From Pseudomonadota bacterium (GTDB lineage: Bacteria > Pseudomonadota > Alphaproteobacteria > Rhizobiales > Tepidamorphaceae), in contig JAEYRQ010000636.1 of assembly GCA_023435545.1 (NCBI GenBank), forward strand, positions 1-5,169: DNA of 5,169 nucleotides, given 5' to 3'. Made by a program: the position numbers and the translations under genes. The notes beneath the pieces were generated by a model that was not told the DNA's origin, ran no database searches, and was given only the letters and a program-made list of their open reading frames with translations. Shown piece after piece: positions 4,537-5,169 of the stretch (its first letter is position 1; the number at the start of each line of letters is the position of its first letter).

Positions 4537-5169
4537 ATGCGCGCCGCTCTCTCAGCATCCGCCGCCGGACATGCCGTGATCATCGGATGGGGCCTGGTCG
4601 CCTTCGGCGCCAGTCCGTTCGAGACGACGTCGCAGCCACCGATCCCGATCGAGATCCTGACCATCGCCGAGTTCACTGAGCTGACGGCCGGCACCAAGGA
4701 TGGCGACCGCGAGGCACCGCCTGCCGCCGCCGAGATGCCCGAGGCCGAGAAGGTGGTGGAGCAGCCGAAGCCGGAGCCGCCGAAGGAGACCGCCGCCGCG
4801 CCTGAGCCGGCGCCGGCGCCCGAGCCGGAGCCGGTGCCGCTGCGCACCGCCTCAGTTCCCGACGCTGCCGAGACGCCGCCTCCGCCAGAGCCCGCACCGA
4901 AGGCGGAAGAGGAGCCGGCGCCGCAGCCGCTGGCCGATGCGCCGATCCCGAAGACGAAGCCCAAGGGCGCCGCCAAGCCGAAGCCCCCCGCGCCGCAGCC
5001 GCCCAAGCCCGAGAAGAAATTCGACGCCGACAACATCGCGGCGCTTCTCAACAAGATCCCGGATTCAGGCGGTGGTGCCCCGGTGCAGACCGCCTCGGTC
5101 AATCCTGCCTACGGGGTGGCGTCGGGCGGAACCGGCTCGTTGTCGATCAGCGAGATCGACGCGCTGCGC
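4537..5169 (+). CDS. tolA: TolA-like envelope protein, proline-rich, 3' end cut by the window
   Basis: The frame opens at the ATG at 4537, has GAGGT at 4526–4530 six bases upstream (overlapping the tolR stop), and remains open for 211 codons to the right edge. Residues 10–26 form one transmembrane anchor (AGHAVIIGWGLVAFGAS), as expected for TolA, which spans from TolQR to Pal and TolB in the periplasm. A segment PIPIEILTIAEFTELTAGTK (35–54) follows. Residues 60–160 are low-complexity Pro/Glu/Ala/Lys sequence (PEPAPAPEPEP and similar). Then come KFDADNIAALLNK (161–173) and SLSISEIDALR (201–211), motifs I recognise from rhizobial TolA, the latter just before the C-terminal domain. The long Ala/Lys-rich helix of enterobacterial TolA is not seen here. 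The identification rests on gene order, topology and these motifs. Confidence 0.85.
   Translation, partial: MRAALSASAAGHAVIIGWGLVAFGASPFETTSQPPIPIEILTIAEFTELTAGTKDGDREAPPAAAEMPEAEKVVEQPKPEPPKETAAAPEPAPAPEPEPVPLRTASVPDAAETPPPPEPAPKAEEEPAPQPLADAPIPKTKPKGAAKPKPPAPQPPKPEKKFDADNIAALLNKIPDSGGGAPVQTASVNPAYGVASGGTGSLSISEIDALR

Overview
The window is about 5.2 kb of GC-rich DNA. It carries the conserved gene block ruvC – ruvA – ruvB – ybgC – tolQ – tolR – tolA. The GC content, the rhizobial-type proline-rich TolA and an alphaproteobacterial-type LexA box (GTTC-N7-GTTC) point to an alphaproteobacterium, probably Hyphomicrobiales (Rhizobiales). I cannot name a genus. Apart from one partial gene on the minus strand at the left edge, every gene is on the plus strand, and no gap exceeds about 210 bases.

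Left part (1–2605): a partial minus-strand membrane-protein gene runs off the left edge and is divergent from ruvC. After ruvC comes a 58-bp gap with a perfect GTTC-N7-GTTC direct repeat wrapped around a TTGACT -35 element. Next is a 62-codon gene for an AbrB/MazE/SpoVT-type DNA-binding protein that is not a usual member of the ruv cluster. It is joined to ruvA by a GTGA stop/start overlap, and ruvA is joined to ruvB in the same way. RuvA, RuvB and RuvC form the Holliday-junction branch-migration and resolution machinery. The layout suggests DNA damage induces abrB-like–ruvA–ruvB from an internal LexA-controlled promoter, while ruvC is read from further upstream.

Right part (2606–5169): ybgC (hotdog acyl-CoA thioesterase) follows ruvB after a 79-bp gap. 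Between ybgC and tolQ (208 bp) lie a small hairpin, a strong GC-rich hairpin with a T-rich tail (a probable intrinsic terminator), a TTGACA promoter, and a perfect 15-bp palindrome over its -10. tolQ, tolR and tolA then follow closely spaced; tolA is cut by the right edge. TolQ–TolR is the proton-driven inner-membrane motor, and TolA couples it to the outer membrane for envelope constriction during division.

Most of the window is ordinary core genome. The items worth attention are the orphan AbrB-like gene inside ruvCAB, the LexA box in front of it, and the palindromic operator candidate at the tolQ promoter. Function calls come from recognising conserved motifs by eye; no database search was possible.
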